Below are positions 61,529-64,000 of a stretch of 64,000 bases of DNA, piece by piece (positions within the stretch are counted from its first letter, which is position 1; every line of letters begins with the position of its first letter). The stretch comes from Motacilla alba alba. Taxonomy: Eukaryota; Chordata; Aves; Passeriformes; Motacillidae. Both the position numbers and the translations under genes were made by a program. The DNA is taken from positions 15,430,161-15,494,160 of the forward strand of contig NC_052046.1 in assembly GCF_015832195.1 (NCBI RefSeq). Direction: 5' to 3'. The notes beneath the pieces were generated by a model, which saw only the letters and a program-made list of their open reading frames with translations, searched no databases and was not told the DNA's origin.

Positions 61529-64000
61529 TTCTATATGAGGTATATATCCCATACAATCTCATAAAATGAAAGGACCTATGCTTATGGGACAGCTTTTATA
61601 ACAACAGACAAACACTAAACAAATTGTATATAAGACCTCTGGAAAGCAAATTACTCCATTCCAGGATCTTCCTGATGACTAAGCATGACCAGTACACCCT
61701 GCTCCTAACCCTTGGTAATGGGGTTAGCATAAGTAGTACTGTTTTCTGGAGCAAGTAGCTGTTCTCTGTTACTGAGCAAGTCATACATTGTTTCCCTTTC
61801 CTTCATTTTCAAATCCTGAAGGTCCTAGACAAGCCAAACAGATTTCTTCTTCCCTTCCTACTGGCCTCAAGGTTCCTAGAGGCTAGGCTGCTTACTCTGT
61901 TCCTTACCTGTCTTGAAGTTCCCAGGCACTCAGCCTGGTGGTAGTAATGGTCCTGCCAGAGAGCAGGGAAGTGTTCTCTGTGTCTGCAGCAGCCAGAGCA
62001 CACAACATAAAATAAAAAAGTTTTATGTCCTGAGTGGGGAACCTGGATTACAACAGCCACTGGACAGTGAGATTTGTGACCTCACGATGGCCACAGATAC
62101 CTCTGCTGTCCTCTGCTTCCTCCAAACTCTAAGTAACCATAAGTTTCAAGGCTAGACTGTGATTATTACATAGACGGTAAGCCACATATTAAGATCTGAC
62201 ACAATCTGCAGAGTCTAGGTTATTAGAAATCACAAGCTGCGTTATAAATTCTATATTTTGCTACTTCTGGATTGTATTTTATTAATTCTGTTAGTAGACA
62301 TCCTGTGCCATTCTGATCACAAATTCAGTCCTATACTAATCATGAAATCATGTTAAGATATTAAAGCTTCAATTGTAGCTGCGGATCAATGTCTTCATCC
62401 TTTTGCTAAGGATCCCTAAAGGAACCCATCTGTCCCTTCAGTGTTGGATGACACTAAAGCTCTGGAATTTCCAGCTGGTAATACATGAGCAAAACCAAAG
62501 AGCTATTTCCTCATCAAAAGAAAAATTGTGCAGGAGTCACGTTTCATGGGAAGAATCCAGAAAACATCACAAATTAGTAATTTCCCTGCAGCAACAGGAC
62601 TAGATTCCCTAAAGATTCCCATTATACTTGGTTTTGAAGGTGGGGTGGGATATAGGAGCTCATCCCACACTCTGAGTACAAGTTTGGTGAAAAAGCTCAG
62701 ACATTAACTTTGTATATAACAAATTGTGTTTCCACACAAAGCAGAACTGTTACACAAGACAATAAGACACTGTGGCACGTTTTAACAGCCTCCTTGATTT
62801 AGCAGCCAGGACTTCTAGAGAGGTCTTTTTCCTTCAACAAAAATTACTCATAAAGCCGACCACCTCTTTCCTGCTCAGGTGGTACACTTCCCCCAAAACA
62901 CATATCCAGAGAAAGAAACAGTGTCACATATAGGGATTAATGCCAGTTTTGAAGGAATTTCAAAGCAGAAGAAAACATAACTTAAGCCTTTCTAAACTTC
63001 TAAAGGAGAAACAGGAGATTTGTCAGATGTACTGAAATTGCTAAAGCAAAATTCTTAAATTATTCTCTGCTGGGAAGGACAGAGGAGCAAAGTGATAAAC
63101 AAATGACCAGAAACTTTGATGCCGACTGTAAAACTCTCTTTAACCCTCAGTGTCCTATGAAATGTGGATATATTCCCTAAAATAATACACAGTGCTACAG
63201 ATCTACTTTTGATCTTGTATGTATTACAGTCACTCTGGTGTCATCCTTTAACATGCTGTTAATAGTGTCATCCTTTAACATGCTGTCCTTGAGATGCCAA
63301 ACCAGTAACCATTTGGGCTGGTTGTACAGTCATCTGATAAGAAATAACTGCTTATCTCATCCATAATGCCAAGTTAAGAGAAATAGGAGTACAGTGAGAT
63401 CAGAATTATCTGCTGAAGCCATGAGTAATTCAGAATAGCCACAAGAAAGTGGAAAGAGGATGTTTCTGTGGAGCACTCTCTGCCACACTTGTGTACCAGA
63501 AAATGGTGAGTTGATGGCACTGCTCCATAGAGCTGTTGCAAATGTGCCACATTTCTGTATATTGGAGTAGCTTTCTTTTACACATGAGCTATATTATAAT
63601 CACCTAAATCTGCTTATAAATTTTCCTTGTCTAGTCTTGTATTTTTTTTTAAATTTTCATCACCATGTAAGTGTGAGCTTTTATATGAGAAGGTAATAGC
63701 ATTCATTTATTCTTTACAAAGTTTGTGACCCTAAATTTAGGAGAACTTGTTTGAAGAGGAGAAAGGTGGAATTAAGTTGAAGTATAATTTTGCTAATATC
63801 TCAAAGCCAAAACCCACAAAAATAACAACACATATCATGTAAATTATGTTGGCTTGATGAGAAAGGCTGGCAAACATGACAATGAAATGAAAGGGGCAAT
63901 AACATATTTAATCTCCTGTTAAAAATCTAAGGAATTTTAATTTAAAAATAATTCAAATATCAGGTAAAATACTTCATATTATGCAGTCACCAGTGAATAG
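61529..64000. other. non-coding stretch, no gene seen
   Basis: Unique sequence with the 27-bp-period duplication at 63238. Open frames of up to 83 codons on both strands overlap one another and have no recognisable feature. Confidence 0.55.
63238..63286. repeat. direct tandem duplication, 27-bp period, two copies
   Basis: The 22-base string beginning GTGTCATCCTTTAACATGCT occurs exactly at 63238-63259 and again at 63265-63286, separated by TAATA. The lack of any mismatch suggests a recent slippage or repair duplication. Confidence 0.95.

Noticed and set aside
1..64000. Search by eye for endogenous retrovirus genes, CRISPR arrays, operons, rRNA or intact tRNA genes
   Set aside because: None was seen; the bacterial-type features do not apply to what appears to be avian nuclear DNA, and no paired LTRs or retroviral frames were recognised.

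Overview
This window looks like nuclear DNA from a bird, and it is almost entirely non-coding. The avian call rests on several fragments of CR1, the dominant avian LINE retrotransposon. They carry its recognisable reverse-transcriptase C-terminal region and its 3' end, with remnants of the ATTCTGTG-type 8-bp repeat. The rest is A+T-rich and visibly CpG-poor, with short microsatellites, homopolymers and A/C-only low-complexity tracts. Every open frame is short, and none outside CR1 shows a domain or family I recognise. The window is therefore most likely a gene desert or the inside of a very long intron. I could not identify a host gene.

Layout. 1-4.9 kb: A/T-rich DNA with (TG/TA)n, (AT)n and (TGTC)n repeats, then a G-rich quadruplex-type motif at 4930-4962. 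5-18 kb: unique non-coding DNA holding an 18-bp TAATTA-centred palindrome (6820-6837), a GTTAAC-rich patch near 9.15 kb, a 19-bp-arm hairpin (14277-14321) and a 10-bp-arm hairpin (17498-17520). 18-25.4 kb: two short CR1 3' ends (18046 on minus, 24308 on plus), a 9-bp-arm inverted repeat at 23842 and a 185-bp A/C-only tract at 25151. 25.4-43 kb: unique A/T-rich DNA with two polypurine tracts, a second A/C tract at 38.05 kb and an 18-bp perfect palindrome at 36772. 43-46 kb: two probable fossil tRNA-derived SINEs. 49.6-50.55 kb: a long CR1 fragment. 50.6-60.7 kb: unique DNA, with a probable third SINE at 59.7 kb. 60.7-61.53 kb: a second long CR1 fragment that reaches the 3' terminus. 61.5-64 kb: unique DNA with a 27-bp-period tandem duplication.

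I did not find a new multi-gene system. The observations worth checking are structural: perfect palindromes and hairpins, strand-asymmetric A/C islands, fossil SINEs, a few splice-site-bounded candidate exons, and a stretch with the look of a conserved non-coding element. The CR1 copies are dead: they are truncated at the 5' end, carry stops and substitutions, and have no intact reading frame.
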